A stretch of DNA of 40,974 nt, taken from MED-G116 sp038107835 (GTDB lineage: Bacteria > Pseudomonadota > Alphaproteobacteria > Puniceispirillales > Puniceispirillaceae). Both the position numbers and the translations under genes were made by a program. Within the stretch, counting starts at the first letter, position 1, and each line of letters begins with the position of its first letter. Below the pieces are notes generated by a model. The model searched no databases, was not told the DNA's origin, and was given only the letters and a program-made list of their open reading frames with translations. Of this stretch, positions 34,216 to 40,974 are shown piece after piece. The DNA lies in NCBI GenBank assembly GCA_038107835.1, contig JAYNHH010000023.1:1-40974 (forward strand), written 5' to 3'.

Positions 34216-35601
34216 TCAATCGGCAGGCATCGTGGCCATTTTGAGAAAAGTCACCAGATCGCGCCTGTCCTGCGGGTCTTTCATCCGCTGGATTGGCATT
34301 TTTGTGCCGGGCGTCACAATATCAGGCCCTTCATCGAACAGGCGGCTGATTGTTGTCTCGTCCCAGATGATCCGTGATGCCAGAAGTGCCTCGGAATAAG
34401 GATAACCATCAAGTGTTCCCGCCTCTCTGCCGAAAACACCAAACAATGTTGGACCGGCACGGCGTTTACCATCTTTTTCAAGCGTATGGCAGACGCTGCA
34501 TTTGCGGGCAAATTGCTTTTCGCCATTGGTCATGGCGACAGTCGGATGAAAACGACGCGGCTTTCCTGGCGATTCAAGAAATTCAGGTGGAAACTCAAAA
34601 ATCGACCATTCCGTGATGTGATCATCGAGACTGCCAATAACCAATGTATCCCCCTGCGGCATGACCAGCATGCTCCAGACGGGGCCATTGGCCGCCCTGA
34701 ATTCACGAAAAATGCTCCAGTCCCGGGTGTCGGCAAGCATGATCCGGCCCTTTGCCGTCCCAAACCCGATCATATTGTCCGCTGCATTATAATGTAGCGA
34801 CAGCACTGGAACGCGCTCATCACCAAAACGCAGCAACTCCGTCTGGTCGGAAAAGCGCACGACATACATTCCGCCATCGGCTGTTCCATAGGCGAGCATG
34901 TCACGCTCTTCATCAATTTCAAAAACGCTCACCCCCCAGCCATTGCGCACAAGCGAACGCTGATATTCGCCTGTTGCCATGAGCCATCGGCGGATCGAAC
35001 CGTCATAGCCAGCACTGTATAAATGCTCCATGTCACGCGAGAACTGCACCATATTGACAGGGCCTTCATGCCCTGTGACAAAACGGTCCAGACGCGGGGC
35101 AGCTTCGCCCTGCATCTGCCAGAGTCCAATCGAGCCATCCCAACTTGCCGAAGCCAGCTGGCTCCCATCTGGCGCGAAGGACAGCCCCACGACCTTGCCC
35201 TTGTGGCCCGACAGGATCACCGGTTCGGCATCATCTTTGTTGGCGGCGATGTCAGCCATGTCCCATAAAAGGATCAGCCCATCATCCCCGGCGGTTGCCA
35301 GCATTGCGCTGTCCGGTGAAAAGGCGGCCACATTGACCGCCGCCTCATGGCCATAGAGCGTCGCCTGAGGTGCGATCTGGTCGGTTGACCAGACAACGAC
35401 GGTATAATCAAAACTGGCGCTCACCATTGCCGAGCTGTCAGGGGCAATTGCCAGCCCCTTTACCGGGCCACCATGCGCGGTATAGGTCTGCATGGCGCGG
35501 GCGGACGGTGGCAGAAGACAGACCGCCACCAAACAGGCGGTGAGGCAGGCGCTCACCAGCCACGAAAACAGCCCTGTATTGCCTTTTGACAGCACTGACA
35601 T
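34216..35601 (-). CDS. exported WD40 repeat protein fused to a C-terminal cytochrome c domain
   Basis: The 461-residue protein has a signal peptide or anchor (about residues 10-36, ending SARA). Roughly seven WD40-type blades follow, including HGGPVKGLAIAPDSS, GHEAAVNVAAFSPDS and GHKGKVVGLSFAPDGS. A class I cytochrome c domain is fused at the end: haem motif CSVCH (368-372), GPTLFGVFGR, and a likely distal Met435 in GTKMP. Export is required for haem attachment, so the protein faces the periplasm. It lies 17 bases after the cytochrome b subunit gene. It may accept electrons from the dehydrogenase or act as a docking protein; neither is shown by sequence. Confidence 0.9.
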   Translation of the reverse strand: MSVLSKGNTGLFSWLVSACLTACLVAVCLLPPSARAMQTYTAHGGPVKGLAIAPDSSAMVSASFDYTVVVWSTDQIAPQATLYGHEAAVNVAAFSPDSAMLATAGDDGLILLWDMADIAANKDDAEPVILSGHKGKVVGLSFAPDGSQLASASWDGSIGLWQMQGEAAPRLDRFVTGHEGPVNMVQFSRDMEHLYSAGYDGSIRRWLMATGEYQRSLVRNGWGVSVFEIDEERDMLAYGTADGGMYVVRFSDQTELLRFGDERVPVLSLHYNAADNMIGFGTAKGRIMLADTRDWSIFREFRAANGPVWSMLVMPQGDTLVIGSLDDHITEWSIFEFPPEFLESPGKPRRFHPTVAMTNGEKQFARKCSVCHTLEKDGKRRAGPTLFGVFGREAGTLDGYPYSEALLASRIIWDETTISRLFDEGPDIVTPGTKMPIQRMKDPQDRRDLVTFLKMATMPAD

Positions 35602-35618
35602 GACGAGCCGACAGACGC

Positions 35619-36680
35619 CTATTCAGCGGGTGACGGCGAGTCCTTGGCCTTCTGCTGCTCTTCCTCGACCCACAGATTGTGGTGTTCCTTGGCCCAGTTC
35701 AGATCAACCTCACCAGTGTGCATGGCGTCAATCGCACCCTCCATACCGACAGAGCCGATATAGATATGGGCAATGATCATCGAGACCAGCACAAGGGATA
35801 CGATCCCGTGCCACAACTGGTTATATTGCTGCTCCTGCAGCGGTGTCAGGTCGGTTGGCAGGCTGAAGCCAAAATTGTTGAGCAACGCAAATGTTTCGCT
35901 GAACATCTGTGTCTGGAACGGAAACATCAGCGCGATACCGGACATGCTGATCGACAGGCCACCGATCATCGTTGCCCAGAAAATGATCTTCTGGCCAGCA
36001 TTGAACTTCTTTGCCGGTGGATGTACGCCCTTCTTGAGAATTCCACCGCCCATCCGCAGCCATTGCAGATCGATCTTCGATGGAATGTTATGACGCACCC
36101 ACAGAATGAATGACAGACCCAGACCGACCATGAAGGCAAAGGCAAGATAGTTGTGCGCATATTTGCCACCGGCTGTAATCGCGGAGAAGGCCTCAGGGCC
36201 AATCACAGGCAACAACACATAGCGTCCATAAAGCATATTCAGACCGGTCAGGCCGAGCACGACAAAGGAGCCTGCCATCAGCCAATGGGCAAAACGGTCG
36301 ATACTGCCAAACCGCAGGATCGTCTTACCAGACGGTCCTTTCTCAATGCGGATTTTACCCCTGATCATGTAGAACATTGTCAGGACAAACAGCATGATGA
36401 ACATCGCAAAGGCGCCGATGTTGGAAATCGGGCCATTGCGCAGTGCACGCCAATTATCACCCTCGGACTGGATCATCACGGCGCCCAGCTCATCCTTCAT
36501 CGACACCGAGCCAGCATTGCCGGTACGCACGAAACGCCACAGGTCGGCATCAGAGTTTATGCCAAGTGCCTGGCCAGGCACCTCACCCTGCTGCTGGGCA
36601 GTGGCAGCTGGAGCCAGCAAAGCCATACCAGAAAAAAGGGTAACGATGACGGCGAAAGCGGCAAGAATTCTGCTGTACAT
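35619..36680 (-). CDS. fdhC: formate dehydrogenase cytochrome b subunit (gamma)
   Basis: FdhC carries electrons from the iron-sulphur subunit to quinone through two b haems. From the ATG at 36680, preceded by GGGAGG, the protein has 353 residues: a signal peptide (to about residue 28), a polar periplasmic region, a first span (near IGAFAMFIMLFVLTMFYMI), then the four-span cytochrome b domain. Candidate haem-ligand histidines are in RFAHWLMAG, GKYAHNYLAF and WHGIVSLVL...AHIYIG. An in-frame start 62 codons earlier lacks a ribosome-binding site and overlaps the lipoprotein gene. Confidence 0.93.
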   Translation of the reverse strand: MYSRILAAFAVIVTLFSGMALLAPAATAQQQGEVPGQALGINSDADLWRFVRTGNAGSVSMKDELGAVMIQSEGDNWRALRNGPISNIGAFAMFIMLFVLTMFYMIRGKIRIEKGPSGKTILRFGSIDRFAHWLMAGSFVVLGLTGLNMLYGRYVLLPVIGPEAFSAITAGGKYAHNYLAFAFMVGLGLSFILWVRHNIPSKIDLQWLRMGGGILKKGVHPPAKKFNAGQKIIFWATMIGGLSISMSGIALMFPFQTQMFSETFALLNNFGFSLPTDLTPLQEQQYNQLWHGIVSLVLVSMIIAHIYIGSVGMEGAIDAMHTGEVDLNWAKEHHNLWVEEEQQKAKDSPSPAE

Positions 36681-36705
36681 TTTAAAACCTCCCTGGCAAG
36701 CCAGA

Positions 36706-36906
36706 TCAATAATCGCTCTGCAACCGAGAACGGCTTGTAAGCTCTCTGAGCTGTTCACTAGACAGGGACGTATCAGACTTACCAAGATAGATCCCCTTTT
36801 CGTAATTGAGGGGTCGTCCCTGCTCTTCTTCCCGGCACGCTGATGTGCCCAAGGCCACAGCAGCAATTGCCAGAACCAAAGCTGATTTTGTCAAAATATG
36901 ACGCAT
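36706..36906 (-). CDS. small putative lipoprotein in the formate dehydrogenase operon
   Basis: The 66-residue product starts MRHILTKSALVLAIAAVALG and has a cysteine at position 24 (GTSAC) that could be lipidated, although Thr at -3 is not ideal for a lipobox. The mature part is polar (REEEQGRPLNYEKGIYLG) and ends in a Ser/Arg-rich region. GGGG precedes the ATG by five bases. I know no defined function. It lies between fdhB and fdhC with short gaps on both sides, which indicates co-transcription and a role in the complex. Confidence 0.75.
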   Translation of the reverse strand: MRHILTKSALVLAIAAVALGTSACREEEQGRPLNYEKGIYLGKSDTSLSSEQLRELTSRSRLQSDY

Positions 36907-37014
36907 GATAACCCCATCCAAGTCCCTGCGCCCCCGCACAGGGGGACGGTTGTAAAAATCAAGAAAAGCACGAAACCCCCACATTCAATGGGAGTTTCGC
37001 GCGATTTGGATATG

Positions 37015-37605
37015 TTAGCTCTTGATTGAGTAGGCTGTACCCCAGCCCCAAGCACCTGAGCCAAAGCCACGGGCAACCACACGCTCACGGAAGATGTTGG
37101 AGACCTGGTCTCCGTCACCCGCCAGCAATGCCTTGGTAGAACACATCTCCGCGCAAATTGGGAGCTTGCCTTCTGCAAGACGGTTGCGACCGTATTTCTG
37201 GAATTCGGCATCGGAGATGTCGTCCTCCGGGCCACCGGCGCAGAATGTACATTTGTCCATCTTGCCACGTGATCCGTAGTTTCCAGCCTGTGGATATTGC
37301 GGCGCACCAAACGGGCACGCATAGAAGCAATAGCCACAACCAATGCACAGGTCTTTCGAGTGCAACACAACGCCCTGATCAGTCTGGTAGAAACAATCAA
37401 CCGGACAGACGGCCATGCATGGCGCATCAGAACAATGCATGCAAGCAACAGAGATTGAACGCTCTCCGGGCTTTCCGTCCTGAATGGTGACCACACGACG
37501 ACGGTTTACGCCCCAGGGAACCTCATGCTCGTTCTTACATGCGGTAACGCAAGCATTACATTCGATACAGCGCTCTGCATCACAAAGGAACTTCATTCGT
37601 GCCAT
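37015..37605 (-). CDS. fdhB: formate dehydrogenase iron-sulphur subunit (beta)
   Basis: The 196-residue ferredoxin-like protein has four cysteine clusters: CIECNACVTACKNEH, CMHCSDAPCMAVCPVDC, CIGCGYCFYACPFG, and CTFC... with CAEMC. This predicts four [4Fe-4S] centres that wire FdhA to the cytochrome b subunit. It lacks the C-terminal membrane helix of E. coli FdnH, so membrane attachment must come from FdhC or another partner. It has no export signal and is presumably carried across the membrane with FdhA by the Tat system. It starts 11 bases after the fdhA stop. Confidence 0.95.
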   Translation of the reverse strand: MARMKFLCDAERCIECNACVTACKNEHEVPWGVNRRRVVTIQDGKPGERSISVACMHCSDAPCMAVCPVDCFYQTDQGVVLHSKDLCIGCGYCFYACPFGAPQYPQAGNYGSRGKMDKCTFCAGGPEDDISDAEFQKYGRNRLAEGKLPICAEMCSTKALLAGDGDQVSNIFRERVVARGFGSGAWGWGTAYSIKS

Positions 37606-37616
37606 TATTACCTCCC

Positions 37617-40508
37617 TTATGCCCGCTCAATTGAACACAGGGAACATTTGGATTCCTGCATCAATGTTACGGAGTCGTAACCATATGTCATGGCTGTGTT
37701 AGCTGATTCTCCAAGCACGTAAGGGTCTGCCCCTTCCGGATACTTGGACCGAAGATCTTTACCCTCCATGTGACCACCGAAGTGGAATGGCAGGAAGGCA
37801 ACACCTTTGGCAACACGTTCGGTGACTTGTGCCATCACCTTGATGCGTGCGCCCTCTGGCGTATTCACCCAGACCATATCGCCATCACGAATTTGCTTCG
37901 AATTAGCATCAAATGGATTCATTTCAACGAACATGTCCTGCTGAAGTTCAGCAAGCCATGGGTTGGAACGGGTTTCATCACCGCCGCCCTCATATTCAAC
38001 AAGCCGGCCAGAAGTCAGGATCATCGGATAGTCTTTTGAGTGATCCACATCCTGAATTGACTTGTAAAGCGTCGGCAGACGATAGAGTTTGCGATCCGAG
38101 TAGGTCGGGTAGTCAGCAACCAGATCACGGCGTGAGGTGTATAGCGGCTCACGATGCAGCGGAATAGGATCTGGGAATGTCCAGACCTTCACCCGTGCCT
38201 TGGCGTTACCGAATGGTGCACAACCATGCTTGATAGCAACCCGCTGGATACCGCCTGAAAGGTCAACCTTCCAGTTGGTCTTGTCACCAGCAACTGCATC
38301 AATGGCTGACCGCTCATCCGCAGTCAGATCGCCATCCCAGCCAAGTTTCTTGAGCATACCCATGGTGAATTCCGGATAACCGTCCTTGATCTCCGATCCG
38401 ACTGGATATGAACCCTCGGCCAACAGATTGTTGCCCTCATGCTCAACACCGAAACGGGCGCGGAAACAAAGACCACCCTCAGCCACTGGCTTGGACGTGT
38501 CATACAGGTTCGGAGTGCCAGGGTGACCCATTTCTGCTGTTCCCCAGCAAGGCCAAGGCAGACCATAATATTCACCATCGAGCTCACCACCAACAGCCTG
38601 CAACGTTGTCTTGTCGAACAGGAACTGGTTTGCCATGTGTGCTTTGATTCGCTCGGGTGACTGGCCGGTGTAGCCGATCGTCCACATACCGCTATTGAAC
38701 TCACGCGTTACATCTTCAACCAGTGGCTCGTCATTTTCCACCTTGATCTGACGGAACATCCGATCAGCAAAGCCGAATTTCTTGGCGAACTTGTAGATGA
38801 TGGTGTGATCAGGCAGCGAGTCGAATGACGGCTCGATGATCTTTTCACGCCACTGCAGCGAACGGTTTGAAGCTGTGACCGAGCCATAGGTCTCAAACTG
38901 CGTTGTTGCAGGCAGCAGATAAACACCATCGGTACGGTCAGACAGCACCGCGGAAACTGTCGGATATGGATCGATCACGACCATCAGATCGAGCTTTTCC
39001 ATCGCCGTCTTCATTTCCTTCATACGCGTCTGAGAGTTCGGGGCATGCCCCCAGAACACCATCGCCCGCAGATTGTCCGGCTGATCCATATTGTTCTTGT
39101 CCTCAAGAACACCATCAATCCAGCGCGAAACGGGGATGCCTTTCAGGTTCATCAGGCTCTTGTTCTTGCCATCAGACCCCTTGATTGAGTCAAACCGGCC
39201 CTTCAGCCAGTCGATATCCTCACCCCAGACACGGGCCCAGTGCTTCCAAGCACCTGCCGAAAGGCCATAATAGCCAGGCAGCGAATGCGAGAGAACACAG
39301 AAGTCCGTGGCACCCTGAACGTTACAGTGGCCGCGGAAAATATTTGCGCCACCACCGGACACACCCATGTTGCCGAGAGCAAGCTGCAACGCACAATAGG
39401 CACGTGTGTTGTTGTTACCATTGGTATGCTGCGTTCCACCCATACACCAAATGAAAGTTCCAGGCCGGTTGTTGGCCATTGTCTGGGCAACACGCTTAAG
39501 CTGAGATCCGGGTACACCAGTTACTCGCTCAGTCTCTTCCGGGGTCCATTTCTTGACCTCGGCCATGACATCTTCCATACCGTAAACGCGCTGGCGGATG
39601 AATTCCTTGTCTTCCCAGCCATTTTCAAAAATATGCCACATGATGCCCCAGATCAGACCAACGTCTGAACCCGGACGGAAGCGAACATATTCGTCAGCGT
39701 GCGCTGCGGTGCGTGTAAAGCGTGGATCACACACAATCACAGGCGCATTGTTCTGTTCCTTGGCTTTCAACACATGCATCAGCGAAACAGGGTGCGCTTC
39801 TGCAGGGTTACCACCAATGATGAAAATCGCACGTGAATTGTGGATGTCATTATAGGAGTTGGTCATCGCGCCATAGCCCCAGGTGTTCGCAACACCGGCA
39901 ACCGTGGTTGAGTGACAGATGCGGGCCTGATGGTCACCGTTGTTCGTACCCCAATAGGCGTAGAACTTACGGAACAGATAGGCCTGCTCGTTGCTATGCT
40001 TCGCGGAGCCGAGCCAATATACTGAGTCAGGACCGGACTTTTCACGAATATCAAGCATCGTGTCACCGATCTCGTTGATCGCATCATCCCAGCTCATGCG
40101 GGTCCATTTGCCGCCAACCAGCTTCATCGGGTATTTCAGGCGCCGCTCGCCGCTTGCTGTTTCACGGACAGATGCGCCCTTGGCACAATGTGCACCAAGA
40201 TTGATTGGGCTGTCCCAGCCAGGCTCCTGACCGGTCCACACGCCATTCTGCACTTCTGCCATGACGGTACAACCGACTGAACAATGTGTACAAACCGACT
40301 TCTTGATTTGCGCAGCGGCTGATCCGCTGGCAGCCATGGCCGGCTTGACGCTAGGACCAACTAGGGTCGCAGCGGCAGCCAATCCACCGATGGCGATCCC
40401 TGACCCACGCAAAAATGTGCGTCTGTCAACGACCGTTTCGACAGCCTGACCAAGAAAAGATGATGACTGGGGGCCTCTCGCAACCCCGGACGTCTTCTTT
40501 CTAAGCAT
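37617..40508 (-). CDS. fdhA: formate dehydrogenase catalytic subunit (alpha), Cys-containing, Tat-exported
   Basis: This 963-residue molybdopterin enzyme oxidises formate to CO2. A twin-arginine signal (Arg29-Arg30 in DRRTFLRG, then GLAAAATLVG) directs folded export. The proximal [4Fe-4S] cluster uses Cys73, Cys76, Cys80 and Cys108. The metal ligand is Cys198 with His199 in RICHSTTV, in the place of the selenocysteine of E. coli FdnG; no in-frame UGA is present. The dinucleotide-binding domain lies at the C terminus. Mo and W cannot be told apart from sequence. The n-region before the arginines is unusually long (about 28 residues). It heads the structural genes, after the Tat-signal small protein. 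Confidence 0.97.
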   Translation of the reverse strand: MLRKKTSGVARGPQSSSFLGQAVETVVDRRTFLRGSGIAIGGLAAAATLVGPSVKPAMAASGSAAAQIKKSVCTHCSVGCTVMAEVQNGVWTGQEPGWDSPINLGAHCAKGASVRETASGERRLKYPMKLVGGKWTRMSWDDAINEIGDTMLDIREKSGPDSVYWLGSAKHSNEQAYLFRKFYAYWGTNNGDHQARICHSTTVAGVANTWGYGAMTNSYNDIHNSRAIFIIGGNPAEAHPVSLMHVLKAKEQNNAPVIVCDPRFTRTAAHADEYVRFRPGSDVGLIWGIMWHIFENGWEDKEFIRQRVYGMEDVMAEVKKWTPEETERVTGVPGSQLKRVAQTMANNRPGTFIWCMGGTQHTNGNNNTRAYCALQLALGNMGVSGGGANIFRGHCNVQGATDFCVLSHSLPGYYGLSAGAWKHWARVWGEDIDWLKGRFDSIKGSDGKNKSLMNLKGIPVSRWIDGVLEDKNNMDQPDNLRAMVFWGHAPNSQTRMKEMKTAMEKLDLMVVIDPYPTVSAVLSDRTDGVYLLPATTQFETYGSVTASNRSLQWREKIIEPSFDSLPDHTIIYKFAKKFGFADRMFRQIKVENDEPLVEDVTREFNSGMWTIGYTGQSPERIKAHMANQFLFDKTTLQAVGGELDGEYYGLPWPCWGTAEMGHPGTPNLYDTSKPVAEGGLCFRARFGVEHEGNNLLAEGSYPVGSEIKDGYPEFTMGMLKKLGWDGDLTADERSAIDAVAGDKTNWKVDLSGGIQRVAIKHGCAPFGNAKARVKVWTFPDPIPLHREPLYTSRRDLVADYPTYSDRKLYRLPTLYKSIQDVDHSKDYPMILTSGRLVEYEGGGDETRSNPWLAELQQDMFVEMNPFDANSKQIRDGDMVWVNTPEGARIKVMAQVTERVAKGVAFLPFHFGGHMEGKDLRSKYPEGADPYVLGESANTAMTYGYDSVTLMQESKCSLCSIERA

Positions 40509-40556
40509 TTGTTTCCTCCAACAAATAGGTGTTTACAAAACCAAACTTCGCTTCAA

Positions 40557-40754
40557 CTAGAACCGCGCAAGATCATAAAACGTCTTGACGTGGCTTGTCA
40601 GACGGTAGCCGGCGCCTTTCGGTGCCTCGACCGTCTCAGCAGAAGCCGCCTTTCCGACAAGCATCGCACCACTTGCAGCCGCTGCACCAGTTGCAGACAG
40701 CTTCAAGAAGTCACGACGGCCGGATTGCTTTACTTCATCCTTGTCACTCTTCAT
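40557..40754 (-). CDS. formate dehydrogenase region Tat-signal small protein
   Basis: The 65-residue product starts MKSDKDEVKQSGRRDFLKLS and has a twin-arginine motif (SGRRDFLKL), a hydrophobic AAAASGAMLV stretch and an AxA cleavage site. A short conserved tail with GYRLTSHVKTFYDLAR follows. This matches the small Tat proteins (TIGR02811 type) that precede FdhA in many Proteobacteria. Their function is not settled; a role in assembly or export of the complex is suspected. GGGAGG before the ATG at 40754 supports this start over an in-frame one 18 codons earlier. Confidence 0.88.
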   Translation of the reverse strand: MKSDKDEVKQSGRRDFLKLSATGAAAASGAMLVGKAASAETVEAPKGAGYRLTSHVKTFYDLARF

Positions 40755-40800
40755 TCTTACCTCCCTGTTTATCTCAACATTGAGACCATTTGCCCGGCCG

Positions 40801-40974
40801 TTATTCACGTCCGGTCAAATCCATTTCGAAAGCCTTGCTCTCGATTTCCAAAAACACACGTCCCATGGTGCCAACTGGCGCGAAGAAGATGGCGGTCTGC
40901 GCCTCTTCAATATCGCGCATCAGCAACTGGCCCCATGGCTCAATATGCTTTGCAAAAAACGTACCCTGTTCCGC
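40801..40974 (-). CDS. TorD-family molybdoenzyme chaperone (partial, C-terminal 57 residues)
   Basis: This open frame runs off the right edge and ends at a TAA at 40801-40803. The visible part contains FFAKHIEPWGQLLMRDIEEA and GTMGRVFLEIESKAFEMD, which resembles the C terminus of TorD/DmsD-like chaperones. These bind the Tat signal of a molybdoenzyme and help insert its cofactor. Its position just before the Tat-signal protein and fdhA supports that role. The N-terminal part and start codon are outside the window. Confidence 0.75.
   Translation of the reverse strand, partial: AEQGTFFAKHIEPWGQLLMRDIEEAQTAIFFAPVGTMGRVFLEIESKAFEMDLTGRE

Noticed and set aside
36681..36866. 62-codon upstream extension of the cytochrome b subunit
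   Set aside because: It overlaps the lipoprotein gene in another frame and lacks the signal peptide that the start at 36680 provides directly after a GGGAGG site.
1..40974. CRISPR arrays, insertion sequences, prophage or integron features
   Set aside because: No regularly spaced repeats, transposase, integrase or terminal inverted repeats were found on reading both strands; the window is housekeeping genes plus one respiratory locus.

Overview
This window is a gene-dense chromosomal segment of an alphaproteobacterium. The evidence is gene order and content: gatCAB, ruvX/pyrB/pyrC-like/plsY/dprA/topA/rnr/rpmG, an HdaA-type DnaA homologue, an EipB (DUF1849) envelope protein, and a formate dehydrogenase locus with a small Tat-signal protein. 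A marine SAR116/Rhodospirillales-like origin is an inference from overall flavour and cannot be proved from this sequence alone. I see no insertion sequence, prophage, CRISPR array or rRNA, and no gene-free stretch longer than 300 bases.

Region 1 (1-3560, minus strand) holds tRNA-Ser(GCU) and the overlapping gatC-gatA-gatB operon for indirect amidation of misacylated tRNAs. Region 2 (3616-14534, plus strand) holds ruvX, pyrB and a dihydroorotase-like gene that has lost key metal ligands, then plsY, dprA, topA with a lysine-rich tail, rnr, rpmG and a degenerate ROK-family protein. Region 3 (14544-21784) holds eipB, rnd, an hdaA/DUF2066 pair divergent from purM-purN, a 43-residue membrane protein, a bidirectional terminator, ndk and holC.

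Region 4 (21814-28910) holds pepA diverging from an envelope-biogenesis run (lptF, lptG, surA) that continues into pdxA and rsmA. Region 5 (28929-33079, minus strand) is a fatty acid/cell wall cluster transcribed fabG, acpP, fabF, mltG, gmk.

Region 6 (33195-40974, minus strand) is a periplasm-facing formate dehydrogenase locus. In transcription order it contains a TorD-like chaperone (cut by the window edge), a Tat-signal small protein, the catalytic molybdo/tungsto subunit FdhA (Cys type), the four-cluster iron-sulphur subunit FdhB, a small lipoprotein, the cytochrome b subunit FdhC, an exported WD40-cytochrome c fusion, a 40-residue membrane protein and a secreted trypsin-like protease. Formate oxidation by FdhA would pass electrons through FdhB to the FdhC haems and then to quinone, or possibly to the co-encoded cytochrome c.

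The points most worth a second look are the ROK protein lacking its catalytic and phosphate-binding residues, the metal-ligand-deficient PyrC next to pyrB, and the unusual accessory set of the formate dehydrogenase operon.
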